Below are positions 48,683 to 57,378 of a stretch of 64,000 nucleotides of DNA, in pieces. The number at the start of each line of letters is the position of its first letter. The first letter of the stretch is position 1. The notes under the pieces are model-generated. The model ran no database searches, was not told the DNA's origin, and worked only from the letters and a program-made list of their open reading frames with translations. Location: assembly GCA_017302655.1 (NCBI GenBank), contig JAFLDE010000009.1, positions 22,391 to 86,390 on the forward strand, given 5' to 3'. Position numbers and translations under genes: made by a program. This DNA comes from Burkholderiales bacterium (GTDB taxonomy: Bacteria; Pseudomonadota; Gammaproteobacteria; Burkholderiales; Burkholderiaceae_C).

Positions 48683-50019
48683 CAGGGCAGCTTCCCACCG
48701 GGGAACAGCGAGGCCCAGCCGGCCTTGGGGCTCATGTCGGCCAGGTTCCACTCGGCCTCCACGAAGGCGCGGCGGGTGGGCGCCCCGACCCGGGGCAGGC
48801 CGCTGCTCTGCGTCTCGTCGTCAATGATGCGACCGCGGTCCTCGGCGATGTCGGACAGCTGCTTGAAGTCGATGGGGTCGCGCGCCCAGGGTCGTGCGCC
48901 CACGAGCAGCGGCAGGCGCTGCTCCAGTTGCTGCGGCGCCGCCCAGCGAAGGCCGGGCGGCAGGTAGGGCTCGCGTGCGGCAATGATTTGCGCCGGCCCG
49001 CTGGTGTAGCGGCCAGTGATGGGCAAAGGGCGCCCCTGCCGATCCTGGGCCAGGTTGTCAGCCTCGAAGAGCTGCACGTCACCCGCCCCGCCGAGGGCAA
49101 AAAGCGGCAGGTTCTCAAGGGTGTCCGGCCCGGCGCGATAGGCATTGCCCACCAGCGTCAGACGACCCACCTGCCAGGGCTTGTCGCCCCATTCGTGGGC
49201 CACGAGGTTGTAGTGCACCGCGCGCTGACCGGGGTTGTAGATCAGGTTGTTGACCATCGCGCCCCAGGCCCCACCCTTGAAGAGCGCGTTGCGCTCACGG
49301 TTGGAGGCATACACATTGCCCAGCAGCAGGATCTGCGTGGCGTTGTCGTGGATCAGCGTGCCCTTGCTGTGCTCGCCCTTCTCGTGCACCGAATCGGCGA
49401 GGCCCTCGAAGATGAGGTTGTGGCTGTAGGTGATGGCATGCGAGGTGCCGGCGCGCCAGTCGTCGGGCGTGGCGCCCTTGAAGCGCGAGCCTCCCACGCT
49501 GAGGTTCTCGTCGGTGGCCCAGCTGAACGTGCAGTGATCCACGATGACGCGCGCCGCGCCGTCGGCCGTGCTCAGGCCGTCGTGGTCCTTGCCGCTGCGT
49601 TTGGGGCGGCCATAGGCACCGGGACGCACCGTGAGGTGCTGCAGGATGACGTCCTTCGTCGCCACCATCAGCTCGCCGCGGATGAGGGTGACGCCGGGGG
49701 CCGGTGCGGTCTGGCCGGCCACGGTGACCTGCGGCTCGCCGATGCGCAACTGGCTGCCCGCCAGGTCGATGACACCCCCCACTTCGAACACGATGGTGCG
49801 CTTGCCGCGCGCCGCCAGCGCCTCGCGCAAGGAGCCTGGCCCATCGTTCGCCAGCGTGGTCACCCGCAGGATGCGGCCGCCGTTCCCTCCTTCAGTCTGC
49901 GCCCAGCCGGCATGCACGAAAGTAGCCGCATGCAAGGGGCCATCGCTCGCACCATTGGCAAGCGCCATGCTGCACAGGCTGGCCAGCAGCAGGCCGCACC
50001 AAGATGGTAGACATCGCAT
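48682..50019 (-). CDS. Polysaccharide lyase family 1-type pectate lyase
   Basis: 445 residues with a signal peptide (1-22). Right-handed beta-helix: TTLANDGPGSLREALAARGKRTIVFEVGG, VTVAGQTAPAPGVTL, DHDGLSTADGAARVIVDHCTFSWATDENLSV, then repeated VNNLIYNPGQRA-type turns. Pectate-lyase-like proteins of this group are secreted and cut polygalacturonate or related pectin backbones. Joined to kdgK and GH43 by one-base overlaps. Distinct in length and motif wording from the PL1 half of the fused enzyme. Confidence 0.87.
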   Translation of the reverse strand: MRCLPSWCGLLLASLCSMALANGASDGPLHAATFVHAGWAQTEGGNGGRILRVTTLANDGPGSLREALAARGKRTIVFEVGGVIDLAGSQLRIGEPQVTVAGQTAPAPGVTLIRGELMVATKDVILQHLTVRPGAYGRPKRSGKDHDGLSTADGAARVIVDHCTFSWATDENLSVGGSRFKGATPDDWRAGTSHAITYSHNLIFEGLADSVHEKGEHSKGTLIHDNATQILLLGNVYASNRERNALFKGGAWGAMVNNLIYNPGQRAVHYNLVAHEWGDKPWQVGRLTLVGNAYRAGPDTLENLPLFALGGAGDVQLFEADNLAQDRQGRPLPITGRYTSGPAQIIAAREPYLPPGLRWAAPQQLEQRLPLLVGARPWARDPIDFKQLSDIAEDRGRIIDDETQSSGLPRVGAPTRRAFVEAEWNLADMSPKAGWASLFPGGKLP

Positions 50020-50942
50020 CACATCAGGTCCCGCATGGCTTCCACCGGGATCACCGCACCCGGGTGTTGGATGACACGCGCCGCCAGCCGGTTGCCGAAC
50101 GCCGCCGCCTGCTCGGGAGAGGCGCCGGCCAGGCGCCGGCTGAGGTAGCCGCCGGCAAAGGAGTCGCCCGCCGCCGTGGTGTCCACCACCTTGGGCACCG
50201 GCTCGGTCGGCACATCCACCCAGCGGCCTTCGAAGCCCACCCGCGTGGGCTCCGCCCCGCGTTTCAAGGCCAGCTCGGGCACCGGCAAGGCCTGCGCGGC
50301 GCTGCATGCGGCCTGCGCTGTGGGCAGCTTGAACAGGGCCTGGTGGTCGTCGGTGGTGACCAGGGCCAGCGAGGCCACGGCGAACGCACGCTCGAACCAA
50401 TGCCGGGCGGTGTCGGCGTCCGGCCAAAGGATGGGGCGGTAGTTGTTGTCGAAGGCCACGAGCTTGCCGGCCGCGCGCAGGTCGGCGGCCACGCGCAGCA
50501 GGCGCTCGCGACCGGCATCGGGCAGGATGGCCAGGCTGATGCCGGAGAACAGCAGCGCATCCAGCCCGCTCGCGGCCTGCTCCAGGGGCGTGGGCGCCAG
50601 GCCGTCGAAGTAGTCGCGCGCCGCGCTCTGGTGGCGCCAGAAATGGAACCGGCGCTCGCCGCGTTCATCCACCTCGATCTGGTACAGGCCCGGTCGGCGC
50701 CCCGGCAAGCGCCGTACGAGATCCAGCCCGATGCTCTCGCCCGCCCAGCGCGCCAGCAGCGCATCGCTCAGCGTGTCATCGCCCAGCGCGCTGGCAAAAC
50801 TCACCCGCGCGCCGCTGCACCGAGCCAGGTAACAGGCGGCGTTGAAGGTGTCACCGCCATAGTGCTGGCGCAAGGCCCCGAAAGGCTGGCCTTGGAGCTC
50901 CAGCATGCACTCGCCGACGGCGGCGACCCGGACAGCATTCAT
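50019..50942 (-). CDS. kdgK: 2-dehydro-3-deoxygluconokinase
   Basis: 307 residues, PfkB/ribokinase family. Starts VRVAAVGECMLELQGQ; sugar-binding YGGDTFNAACYLARC; anion-hole and catalytic base in DTTAAGDSFAGGYL. Phosphorylates KDG, the product of KduD, to KDG-6-phosphate. First gene of the seven-gene leftward unit; a KdgR box lies 25 bases upstream of its ATG. The aldolase that would split the product is not in the window. Confidence 0.93.
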   Translation of the reverse strand: MNAVRVAAVGECMLELQGQPFGALRQHYGGDTFNAACYLARCSGARVSFASALGDDTLSDALLARWAGESIGLDLVRRLPGRRPGLYQIEVDERGERRFHFWRHQSAARDYFDGLAPTPLEQAASGLDALLFSGISLAILPDAGRERLLRVAADLRAAGKLVAFDNNYRPILWPDADTARHWFERAFAVASLALVTTDDHQALFKLPTAQAACSAAQALPVPELALKRGAEPTRVGFEGRWVDVPTEPVPKVVDTTAAGDSFAGGYLSRRLAGASPEQAAAFGNRLAARVIQHPGAVIPVEAMRDLM

Positions 50943-50966
50943 TTCGAACCAGCCGATTCATGTCAA

Positions 50967-50983
50967 TTGAAACGATGTTTCAA
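50967..50983. promoter_or_regulatory. KdgR box upstream of kdgK
   Basis: TTGAAACGATGTTTCAA: 7-bp perfect arms around a 3-base centre, matching the known KdgR pattern TGAAA-N5-TTTCA. It lies 25 bases from the kdgK start codon, where bound repressor would block the promoter or early transcription of the whole unit. Confidence 0.8.
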
Positions 50984-50990
50984 CGATATC

Positions 50991-51011
50991 TGACACCGAT
51001 CCCCGGTGTCA
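50991..51011 (-). terminator. Hairpin after rlmJ
   Basis: 8-bp perfect stem TGACACCG with CGGTGTCA, 5-base loop, 28 bases past the rlmJ stop on the leftward strand and before kdgK. There is no T-run; it probably reduces read-through into the pectin unit. Confidence 0.5.
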
Positions 51012-51038
51012 TGCTGGTTCACCCTAGTCGTCGGCTTC

Positions 51039-51884
51039 TCAAGCGCCGGCGCGCAGCACGCCCTTCGCTCCCGGGAACTGACCCAGCCGTTCGGCCAGCC
51101 AGGGCAGTTCGGCGGCCAGCATGGGGCCCAGGGTGTGCGGCGGGTTGGCCACCACCATGTGGCTGCCCAGCAGTCCGAAGCCGCGGTCCTGTCCGGGCAA
51201 CACGGTCAGCGAGGCATCGAGCCAGCCCTTCTTGGCCACCCCCTTCATGGCGTTGACGAGCCGCTGCGGCAGTTGCTGCGCTTCCAGACGCTGCAGCTGC
51301 GGCACCCAGACGGCGAGCACCGCGTCGGGGAACTTCTGCAGCACGCCGCGCACGGCGGCCAGCACGCGGGCGTAGTCGGCCTTCAGCTCGTAGGGCGGGT
51401 CGATGAGGATGAGGCCACGCCGCGTCGGCGGCGGCAGCAGCGGCAACAGGCCCTGGTAGCCGTCGCCCAGGTGGATGTGAATGCCCTTGAGGCCGGTCAG
51501 CAACTTCTCCAACTGCCGTAGATCGGTCGGGTGCAGCTCGAAAGCATGGAGTTCGTCCTGCGCCCGCAGATGGTGCTGGGCAATCAGCGGCGAGCCCGGC
51601 AGCAGCTTGATCTTTCCCGCGCCGTTGACCGCCTTCACCGACTCCAGGTAGGCGGCCACACCCGCCGGGGCATCGGTGGCACCCCAGATGCGACCCACGC
51701 CGTCCGCCCATTCCTGCTGCTGCGCCGAGCCCCCGACGCGGTAGGCCCCGGCGCCGGCATGCGTATCGATGACGCGGTAGCCCTTCTCCTTCTGGTTCAG
51801 GTGTTGCAGCAGTTGGATGAGCACCAGGTGCTTGAGCACGTCGGCGTGGTTGCCGGCGTGGAAGGCGTGTCGGTAGGCGAGCAT
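51039..51884 (-). CDS. rlmJ: 23S rRNA (adenine-2030 N6)-methyltransferase
   Basis: 281 residues. Starts MLAYRHAFHAGNHADVLKH, the RlmJ hallmark; VIDTHAGAGAY is the SAM-binding motif and LIDPPYE the catalytic (D/N)PPY motif. Methylates A2030 of 23S rRNA. Older annotations call it a competence protein. Family length is matched. No functional link to the pectin genes that follow. Confidence 0.95.
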   Translation of the reverse strand: MLAYRHAFHAGNHADVLKHLVLIQLLQHLNQKEKGYRVIDTHAGAGAYRVGGSAQQQEWADGVGRIWGATDAPAGVAAYLESVKAVNGAGKIKLLPGSPLIAQHHLRAQDELHAFELHPTDLRQLEKLLTGLKGIHIHLGDGYQGLLPLLPPPTRRGLILIDPPYELKADYARVLAAVRGVLQKFPDAVLAVWVPQLQRLEAQQLPQRLVNAMKGVAKKGWLDASLTVLPGQDRGFGLLGSHMVVANPPHTLGPMLAAELPWLAERLGQFPGAKGVLRAGA

Positions 51885-52060
51885 CGCGGCACTCTACAGG
51901 GGCACCTGCCGCAGGGCACGCGCAGCAGCCATGACGAATGGCCCGTCGCCGCCCACCGGCGGCTTCGTCGGCGCGCAGCCGGCTTCGTCGGGCAGCGCGT
52001 GCGCCGGGGTCTGCGGCTGGACACCATGCCGTCCATCGCAACCCCTCCAAGGAGCCCGAC

Positions 52061-52438
52061 ATGACCCACTTCACCGCCCTGCTGGCCGCCGCCTTGCTGT
52101 GCAGCCTTGGTGCCCAGGCCCAAGCCCAGCCCCTGCGCCATGATCTGCTGGCGCAATGCCCACAATTGGCTGCCGAACTGCCCGAGCTGCTGGCCAGCGC
52201 CAAGCAGCAGGTTCAACGGGACGGCGTGGTCCGTGCCCAGCTGCGCATCGACGCCGACGGCCGCGTGCACATCGAAACGCTGCAAGGCGATCGCCAGTAC
52301 CAAGGCGCGGTGCGGCGCGCGCTGCAAGGCACGCGCTGCGGCGCTTCGCAGGTGGCTGGTGCACAGCGGCAGGTTCTTAACATCCGCTTCGAAGACCCGC
52401 TCACGCCCTCCTTGCCGACCCACTACGCCGCCCGGTGA
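52061..52438 (+). CDS. Small TonB-C-like exported protein
   Basis: 125 residues. Signal peptide ending AQAQ. The rest resembles the TonB C-terminal domain: DGVVRAQLRIDADGRVHIETL, YQGAVRRALQG and VLNIRFEDP, with Cys residues in QCPQL and TRCGAS. It lacks the N-terminal anchor and Pro-rich arm of true TonB. AAGGAG lies 7 bases before the ATG. Its stop overlaps the LytS-type kinase start (GTGA), so it may act as a periplasmic input for that sensor; this is inference. Confidence 0.75.
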   Translation: MTHFTALLAAALLCSLGAQAQAQPLRHDLLAQCPQLAAELPELLASAKQQVQRDGVVRAQLRIDADGRVHIETLQGDRQYQGAVRRALQGTRCGASQVAGAQRQVLNIRFEDPLTPSLPTHYAAR

Positions 52439-53415
52439 AGCCTCTGCGTCGACCCTCGCTCCGCGCGCTGCAGGCGCCCGCCCTGGGGCTGGCCCTGCTC
52501 TTCATGCTGGGCGCCACGCCCTGGCTGGCGTTGATCTGGCTGTTCACCTGGCTGCTGCACCGCTGGCTGCCCGAGGCGCCGACCGCGCGCCGCGTGGGGC
52601 TCTTGGTCGAAGTGCTCCTGGTCGTGTTGCTGGTGTTCGGCCTGTCATCTCTGCTCGGTCTATCCGTGACGGACCGGCACTTCGAGATCAGCCCCTACCT
52701 GCTGCAGCTCGTGGTGTTGCAGGCCATCTGCGTGGTCGGCGCCTGGGAGTACCTGCAGCGCACCCGCGACGCCCGCCGCGACACGCATGCGTTGCAGCTG
52801 CGCGAGCAGCAACTGGCCAAGGAAGTGGATGCCGCCCGTCTGCAGCTATTGCAAGCGCAGGTCGAGCCGCATTTCCTCTTCAACACCCTGGCCCATTTGC
52901 GCCGCCTGGCCAGCACCGACGTCCCGGCCGCCCGCGCCATGCTGGCCGAGCTGCTGCAGGTGCTGGCCGAGGCCCTGCCCTCGCTGCGCGAGGCGCAGAC
53001 CCGGCTCGGCAGCGAGCTGCGTCTGGTGCGCGCCTACCTGGGTCTGCACCAGCGCCGCATGGGCGAAGAGCGGCTGCGGCTGCGCTTCGAAGTGCAACCC
53101 GGCCTGGACGCCGCGGTGCTGCCCTCCACCGCGTTGCTCACGCTGGTGGAGAACGCCGTCAAGCACGGCATTGCGCCGCTGGTGGAGGGCGGTGAAATTG
53201 CCGTGCGCGTGCAGGCCGAGGGCGGACGGCTGCTGCTCGAAGTGGCCGACACCGGACGCGGCATGGGCCAGGGCGGTGGCCACGGCACAGGCCTGGCCAA
53301 TCTGCGCGCCCGCCTGCGCGCGCTGCACGGTGATGCCGCCAGCCTCGGCCTGCGCTTGAACGAGCCGCGGGGTCTGGTCGCGCGCATCGAGTTGCCTTGG
53401 GTGGAGAGCGCATGA
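52435..53415 (+). CDS. LytS-type sensor histidine kinase
   Basis: 326 residues. Three or four membrane helices (about 15-100), a short coiled coil (about 112-140) and a His_kinase domain with His146 in VEPHFLFNTLAHL. ATPase motifs: VENAVKHGIAP (N-box), DTGRGMG and HGTGLANLRARL. Start GTG at 52435 overlaps the previous stop. Should phosphorylate the LytTR regulator two genes downstream. The stimulus is unknown. Confidence 0.9.
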   Translation: MKPLRRPSLRALQAPALGLALLFMLGATPWLALIWLFTWLLHRWLPEAPTARRVGLLVEVLLVVLLVFGLSSLLGLSVTDRHFEISPYLLQLVVLQAICVVGAWEYLQRTRDARRDTHALQLREQQLAKEVDAARLQLLQAQVEPHFLFNTLAHLRRLASTDVPAARAMLAELLQVLAEALPSLREAQTRLGSELRLVRAYLGLHQRRMGEERLRLRFEVQPGLDAAVLPSTALLTLVENAVKHGIAPLVEGGEIAVRVQAEGGRLLLEVADTGRGMGQGGGHGTGLANLRARLRALHGDAASLGLRLNEPRGLVARIELPWVESA

Positions 53416-54491
53416 AGCCCACCCTGCCCTGGCTGTTGGAGCTGCTGCTTCATCCCTTGAGCACCTGGACCTGGCGTCATGCGATGTGGGCCGCCTTCAT
53501 CGGCGCCGCCAACCTCTTCTGCAACGGCACGCCGCTGGCCAACACCCATGTCGAAACCCAGATCCTGCGTGGCCTCGTCTACAACGTGTTGCAGTTCGGC
53601 GTGCCCTTGGTCTGGCTGGTCGGCGTGGCCGACCGCCTGGTAGACCGCGGCCTGCTGCCCGACGCGCTGGCCTACCTCGGCGCCGTGTTGCTCACCGTGT
53701 GGGCCGGGGTGTGGTTTGTGGCGCCCGTACTGCTGGCGCCCTGGCTCGGCGTCGAACCCTGGTGGGACGCGCAGGCCGATCGCAATCTTGCGTTCAGCTC
53801 CTTCGGCTGGCTGCTGCTCGGCACCATGTTCTACGCCCAGCGCCGCGGCAACCAGCGCGCCACGCAGCAGCGCGAGGCCGCCGAGCAGGCGCAGGCCCGG
53901 CAGCAGCGCGAACTGGCCGCCGCCCAGCTGCTGGCGCTGCAGGCGCGGGTCGACCCCGAGCTGCTGTTCGAGCGCCTGCGCGCCGTGGACGCCGAATTGC
54001 AAACCGACCCCGAGTTGGCGCGCCGCCGCCTCTCGGCCCTGATCGATCTGCTGCGCCTGCTGCAGCCGCACCACGACGCGCGCATCAGCACCCTGGCGCG
54101 GGAGTTCGACTCCGCCGCACTGCTCGCCCGCCTGCTGGGCCGCGACGCGCAACTGCCCGAGCGCCTGCTGCTGCAGTTGCCCGCCGGCCTGCAGGACCAG
54201 CCCTTCGCCCCCTCTGTGCTGCTGCCCTTGCTACGCCAGCTGCTGGCCACGCCTGGCACGCTGTGGCGGCTGCGCGCGCTGCCGGCCACGGCTGAGCAGG
54301 CCACGTCCGGCCGGCTGAGCCTGCAGCTGAGCGCCGAGGGCCCGGACGCCGCCAGCACCCAGGCCGCGGCACAGTCCGTGCCTCTGGCTCAGCTGCGCGA
54401 ACGCCTGCAGGCCGTGCTCGGGCCCGACGCCCGGCTGGATCTGCAGCTCCATCCCCTGCCCCGTTTCGAACTCCAATGGCCCGCATCCTGA
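53412..54491 (+). CDS. LytS-like pseudokinase
   Basis: 359 residues. Four membrane helices in the first ~150 residues, then a coiled coil (QREAAEQAQARQQRELAAAQ) and a His_kinase-like segment LQARVDPELLFERLRAVDAEL. In active relatives this reads VEPHFLFN; here the His is Glu183 and the Asn is Glu. The N-box Asn, DxGxG and GTGL motifs are also missing, so it should neither autophosphorylate nor bind ATP normally. It starts inside the stop of the active kinase (ATGA) and overlaps the regulator gene by 16 bases. Possibly a dimer partner that tunes the active kinase. Confidence 0.8.
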   Translation: MKPTLPWLLELLLHPLSTWTWRHAMWAAFIGAANLFCNGTPLANTHVETQILRGLVYNVLQFGVPLVWLVGVADRLVDRGLLPDALAYLGAVLLTVWAGVWFVAPVLLAPWLGVEPWWDAQADRNLAFSSFGWLLLGTMFYAQRRGNQRATQQREAAEQAQARQQRELAAAQLLALQARVDPELLFERLRAVDAELQTDPELARRRLSALIDLLRLLQPHHDARISTLAREFDSAALLARLLGRDAQLPERLLLQLPAGLQDQPFAPSVLLPLLRQLLATPGTLWRLRALPATAEQATSGRLSLQLSAEGPDAASTQAAAQSVPLAQLRERLQAVLGPDARLDLQLHPLPRFELQWPAS

Positions 54492-55219
54492 TCGCCGAAG
54501 ACGAAGCCCTGCTGGCCGCCGAGATCCGCGAGGAACTGCTCAAGCTCTGGCCCGAGGCCCAGGTGGTGGGCGAGGCGCGAGACGGCATCGAGGCCCTGCG
54601 CCTGCTGGAGCGCGAGCAGCCGCAGGTCTGCTTCCTGGACGTGCAGATGCCCGGTCTGAACGGGTTGGAAGTGGCGCGCCTGGCCGCCGGGCGCGCGCAT
54701 GTGGTGTTCATCACCGCCTACGACCAGTACGCCATCCAGGCCTTCGACGAAGGCGCGCTCGGCTACCTGCTCAAGCCCCTGGACGTGGCCAAGCTCGCGC
54801 GCACCCTGCAGCGCGTGAAGGAGCGACTGGCCAGCCCGCCGGCCGACCTCACCGGCCTGGTGGCCCGTCTGCAGGAGGCCAAGGCCGCCGCCGAGCCGCT
54901 GCGCTGGATCACCGTGCAGCGCGGCCGCGAGCTGCAGCTCATCACCGTCGAAGACGTGAGCTACTTCCGCGCTGACCACAAGTACGTCGCCGTGGTCACC
55001 GCCGACAGCGAGGCGCTCATCTCACTCACGCTCAAGGAACTGGTGGCGCGGCTGGACGGCGAACGCTTCTGGCAGGTGCACCGCTCCACCATCGTCAACG
55101 TGCAGGCCATCAAGGCAGTGGTGCGCGGCCTCTCGGGCAAGCTGCTCATTCAGCTGAAGGACCGGCCCGAGACCCTGGAGGTCAGCGAGAGCTACGCGCA
55201 CCGCTTCAAGCAGCTCTGA
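54476..55219 (+). CDS. LytTR-family response regulator
   Basis: 247 residues. Receiver (1-115): AEDEALLAAEI, phospho-Asp55 in FLDVQMPG, Lys in LKPLDV. LytTR DNA-binding domain (about 145-247): ITVQRGRELQLITVEDVSYFRADHKYV, FWQVHRSTIVNVQAI. Receives phosphate from the LytS-type kinase and binds direct repeats. Overlaps the pseudokinase by 16 bases. Targets are unknown; the leader elements at 55225 and 56392 are candidates because they are nearby, repeated and intergenic. Confidence 0.92.
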   Translation: MARILIAEDEALLAAEIREELLKLWPEAQVVGEARDGIEALRLLEREQPQVCFLDVQMPGLNGLEVARLAAGRAHVVFITAYDQYAIQAFDEGALGYLLKPLDVAKLARTLQRVKERLASPPADLTGLVARLQEAKAAAEPLRWITVQRGRELQLITVEDVSYFRADHKYVAVVTADSEALISLTLKELVARLDGERFWQVHRSTIVNVQAIKAVVRGLSGKLLIQLKDRPETLEVSESYAHRFKQL

Positions 55220-55224
55220 GCGCC

Positions 55225-55270
55225 TGAGCCTTTTTGGACTGCGAGCCTGCGTAAGCCGGTAAGCCCGCAT
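55225..55270 (+). promoter_or_regulatory. Duplicated leader element, copy 1
   Basis: Shares the frame TGAGCCTTT-N2-GAC-N2-GC-N3-CCTGCGTAAGCC with copy 2 at 56392. Here it has an additional GGTAAGCC, giving two tandem GTAAGCC units, and ends CCCGCA. It lies between the LytTR gene and the next ORF, 26 bases before the latter's ATG. Confidence 0.6.
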
Positions 55271-55295
55271 GTCGCGGCGCTCTCTGGAGCCGGCC

Positions 55296-56351
55296 ATGAC
55301 CCCCCTTCCCTCGCGCCTTCTCGTTGCCGGCTTGCTCAGTCTGGCGGCCGGCACGGCCTTCGCCCAAGCCTTGAGCAAGTCCGACTTCCAGGAGGCCATC
55401 GTCGGCGCCATGACCGACCGCAATCTGCGCAACGTCACCCTGCAAGGCGAGCAACTGAAGATGCAGGAGCTGCCGAACGTTTCGCCGCTCGGCGCCTTCC
55501 GGGTCCACATCATCAGCGTGTGCAACATGCTGGGCACGAACAACAGCGTGTCGATGCAGGCCGGTCAGGTGATGCGCTACCAGAACGGCGCGGTGTTCGC
55601 CAACCTCGGCAACCAGTTCCAGTTCGCGATGAACAGCCAGGCGGTGCAGCCGCACCAGCGCGAAGGCGTGGAAAAAGCACTCACCGAGCGGCTGCAGACC
55701 CTCAACGGCGAGTACGGCGACCTGAAGGCTGAGATCCGCCGCCAGGACGACGGCAGCTACCAGCTGGTCGCCCAGCATGGCTATGGCGGCAGCCCGTCGA
55801 GCGGCGCCATCCGCTCGCGCCTGGCCGCCACCCTGGGCAATGCGCGCTTCATGATCTGCGACATCCACACCGCCATGGAGTTGGCCGACCACGAACGCTG
55901 GAAGGCCCTGCGCAGCACCAAGCTCGGGCAGTTGGACCGCGGCAGCTTCATCACGCTCTACCCGCTGCTCAAGGAGTCGGGCTACGAAAGCCAGGGGCAC
56001 GCGCCCGGCGGCACCTGGCGCTTCAAGCTCAGGGACGATCAAACCACCCGTGTCGAGAACTTCGTGCACGAGCTCAAGGTCTGGATGTACGCCAAACCGC
56101 CCTCACCGCCCGACGCGGCGCGCTTCGCCACCATCGCGGCCAACATCCGCGCGCTGCCGCTGTCGCACGGTGCAGCGAGCATCGTGCCGCACGAGCCCAA
56201 TGAGCAGGGCTACATCTGGGTGGCGCTCGTGTTCCCCTATGCCCAAATGACCGGCGACGACTTCAGCGACACCATGAAGAAGCTGATCGACAAGCGGCAG
56301 ATCCTGGACGTGCACAAGCGGGTGGTGAAGGCCATCGAAGCCGCGTACTGA
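55296..56351 (+). CDS. Exported protein of unknown function
   Basis: 351 residues, family not recognised. Signal peptide (1-23, ending AFA). The mature chain begins ALSKSDFQEAIVGAMTDRNLRNVTL and has mixed alpha-beta character with no tandem repeats; two cysteines (SVCNML, MICDIH) could form a disulfide. No lipobox, no catalytic motif seen. GGAG lies 6 bases before the ATG at 55296. It follows the LytTR operon and one copy of the duplicated leader element. Confidence 0.65.
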   Translation: MTPLPSRLLVAGLLSLAAGTAFAQALSKSDFQEAIVGAMTDRNLRNVTLQGEQLKMQELPNVSPLGAFRVHIISVCNMLGTNNSVSMQAGQVMRYQNGAVFANLGNQFQFAMNSQAVQPHQREGVEKALTERLQTLNGEYGDLKAEIRRQDDGSYQLVAQHGYGGSPSSGAIRSRLAATLGNARFMICDIHTAMELADHERWKALRSTKLGQLDRGSFITLYPLLKESGYESQGHAPGGTWRFKLRDDQTTRVENFVHELKVWMYAKPPSPPDAARFATIAANIRALPLSHGAASIVPHEPNEQGYIWVALVFPYAQMTGDDFSDTMKKLIDKRQILDVHKRVVKAIEAAY

Positions 56352-56391
56352 GGCCACGCCCACACGGCGCTGGAGCCGGATGTTCGGCCCA

Positions 56392-56432
56392 TGAGCCTTT
56401 GCGACCCGCACTCCTGCGTAAGCCCGCAGGAG
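56392..56432 (+). promoter_or_regulatory. Duplicated leader element, copy 2, with RBS-sequestering hairpin
   Basis: Same frame as copy 1 but shortened. CTCCTGCG (56411-56418) pairs perfectly with CGCAGGAG (56425-56432) around TAAGCC. The 3' arm contains the AGGAG ribosome site for the ATG at 56442, so the stem could hide it and make translation conditional. Confidence 0.6.
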
Positions 56433-56441
56433 CGATTGACC

Positions 56442-57344
56442 ATGAACCCCGTTTCCCCTCTCGGCGCACGCGCCGTCCGTTGCCTCGCTGGCCTGGGCCT
56501 CGCCTCGGTTCTGGCGGCATGCCATGGCGTGGATCCCCTGCTCGCCAACCCGCCGCCGCCCACACGGCCCGACGTGGTGCTGCGCACACCCTACGAACTG
56601 GCTGCCGATCTCGCCCAGGCCGCGCGGGACGAAGCGGCGGTGCGCAAGCTGCTGGCAGAGCCCTTGTGGGGCGACGCGCTGTCCCAGTCGCCCGAGGCCT
56701 TTCGCGCGGCGCTTTCGCTCAAGCGCCCTGCGCTGGCCGCCCAGGCGGACGCCCTGCAGGCCCGGCTGGGCACGCTGTTCACGGCGGCGTCGGCCCTGGG
56801 CCACACGGCCCAGCAGCTGAACGTGCGCCTGCAGGCCATGGACCAGGTGCGCGCGCAGACCGGTTTCGCCGCCTACGTCGCCCAGCGCGCCGATCTCTTC
56901 AACCAGCGCGCCGACGCCCACCGCGCCGCGCTGCGGGCCGGTAGCTCGGCGGCGGCGCAGGAGGCTGAGGCCCAGCGCCAGCGCGCCATCCGAGACAGCG
57001 GCAAGGTGGAGCGCATCGACTACGTCAACAGCGCCGGCCGCGTCGTCGACTCCAAGTACACGCTGGCGCACGACGAAAAACAGCGCGCCCGCCTGCTGCT
57101 GCCCTTCGCCCATGCAGCCGCCCGCGAGCAAGCCGAGCGCGCAGCGAGCGAGACGGAGAAGGCCCAGCGCCTGGCCTGGGTCATCGAGGCCACGCGCGAC
57201 GGCCGCATCGAAGCCGTCGAGCGCCACTTGTTCCAGGAGTCCGACCGCATCACGCGCGAGGCCTGGCCGCGCCTGGACGCCCAGCACCGCGCGCTGCGCG
57301 CCGCCATGCTGCCCTTCAGCGCCCTGACTGGCCATGCCTTCTGA
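56442..57344 (+). CDS. Lipoprotein of unknown function with long helices
   Basis: 300 residues. Lipobox LAAC (Cys at about 27). After a Pro-rich linker, nearly all helical and Ala/Arg/Gln-rich with coiled-coil heptads (VRKLLAEPLWGD, LQARLGTLFTAASALG, ARLLLPFAHAAAREQ). Possibly a periplasmic scaffold or spacer. Ribosome site AGGAG is inside a hairpin. No homologue recognised. Same direction as, and 90 bases behind, the previous unknown gene. Confidence 0.65.
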   Translation: MNPVSPLGARAVRCLAGLGLASVLAACHGVDPLLANPPPPTRPDVVLRTPYELAADLAQAARDEAAVRKLLAEPLWGDALSQSPEAFRAALSLKRPALAAQADALQARLGTLFTAASALGHTAQQLNVRLQAMDQVRAQTGFAAYVAQRADLFNQRADAHRAALRAGSSAAAQEAEAQRQRAIRDSGKVERIDYVNSAGRVVDSKYTLAHDEKQRARLLLPFAHAAAREQAERAASETEKAQRLAWVIEATRDGRIEAVERHLFQESDRITREAWPRLDAQHRALRAAMLPFSALTGHAF

Positions 57345-57378
57345 ACCCCTTCACCCACCCTTGCAAGGAAAGCCCTTC

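Noticed and set aside
50938-50966. TTGACA-like box on the leftward strand between the KdgR box and kdgK
   Set aside because: Its matching -10 would fall inside the coding region, so it cannot serve the annotated start; probably chance.
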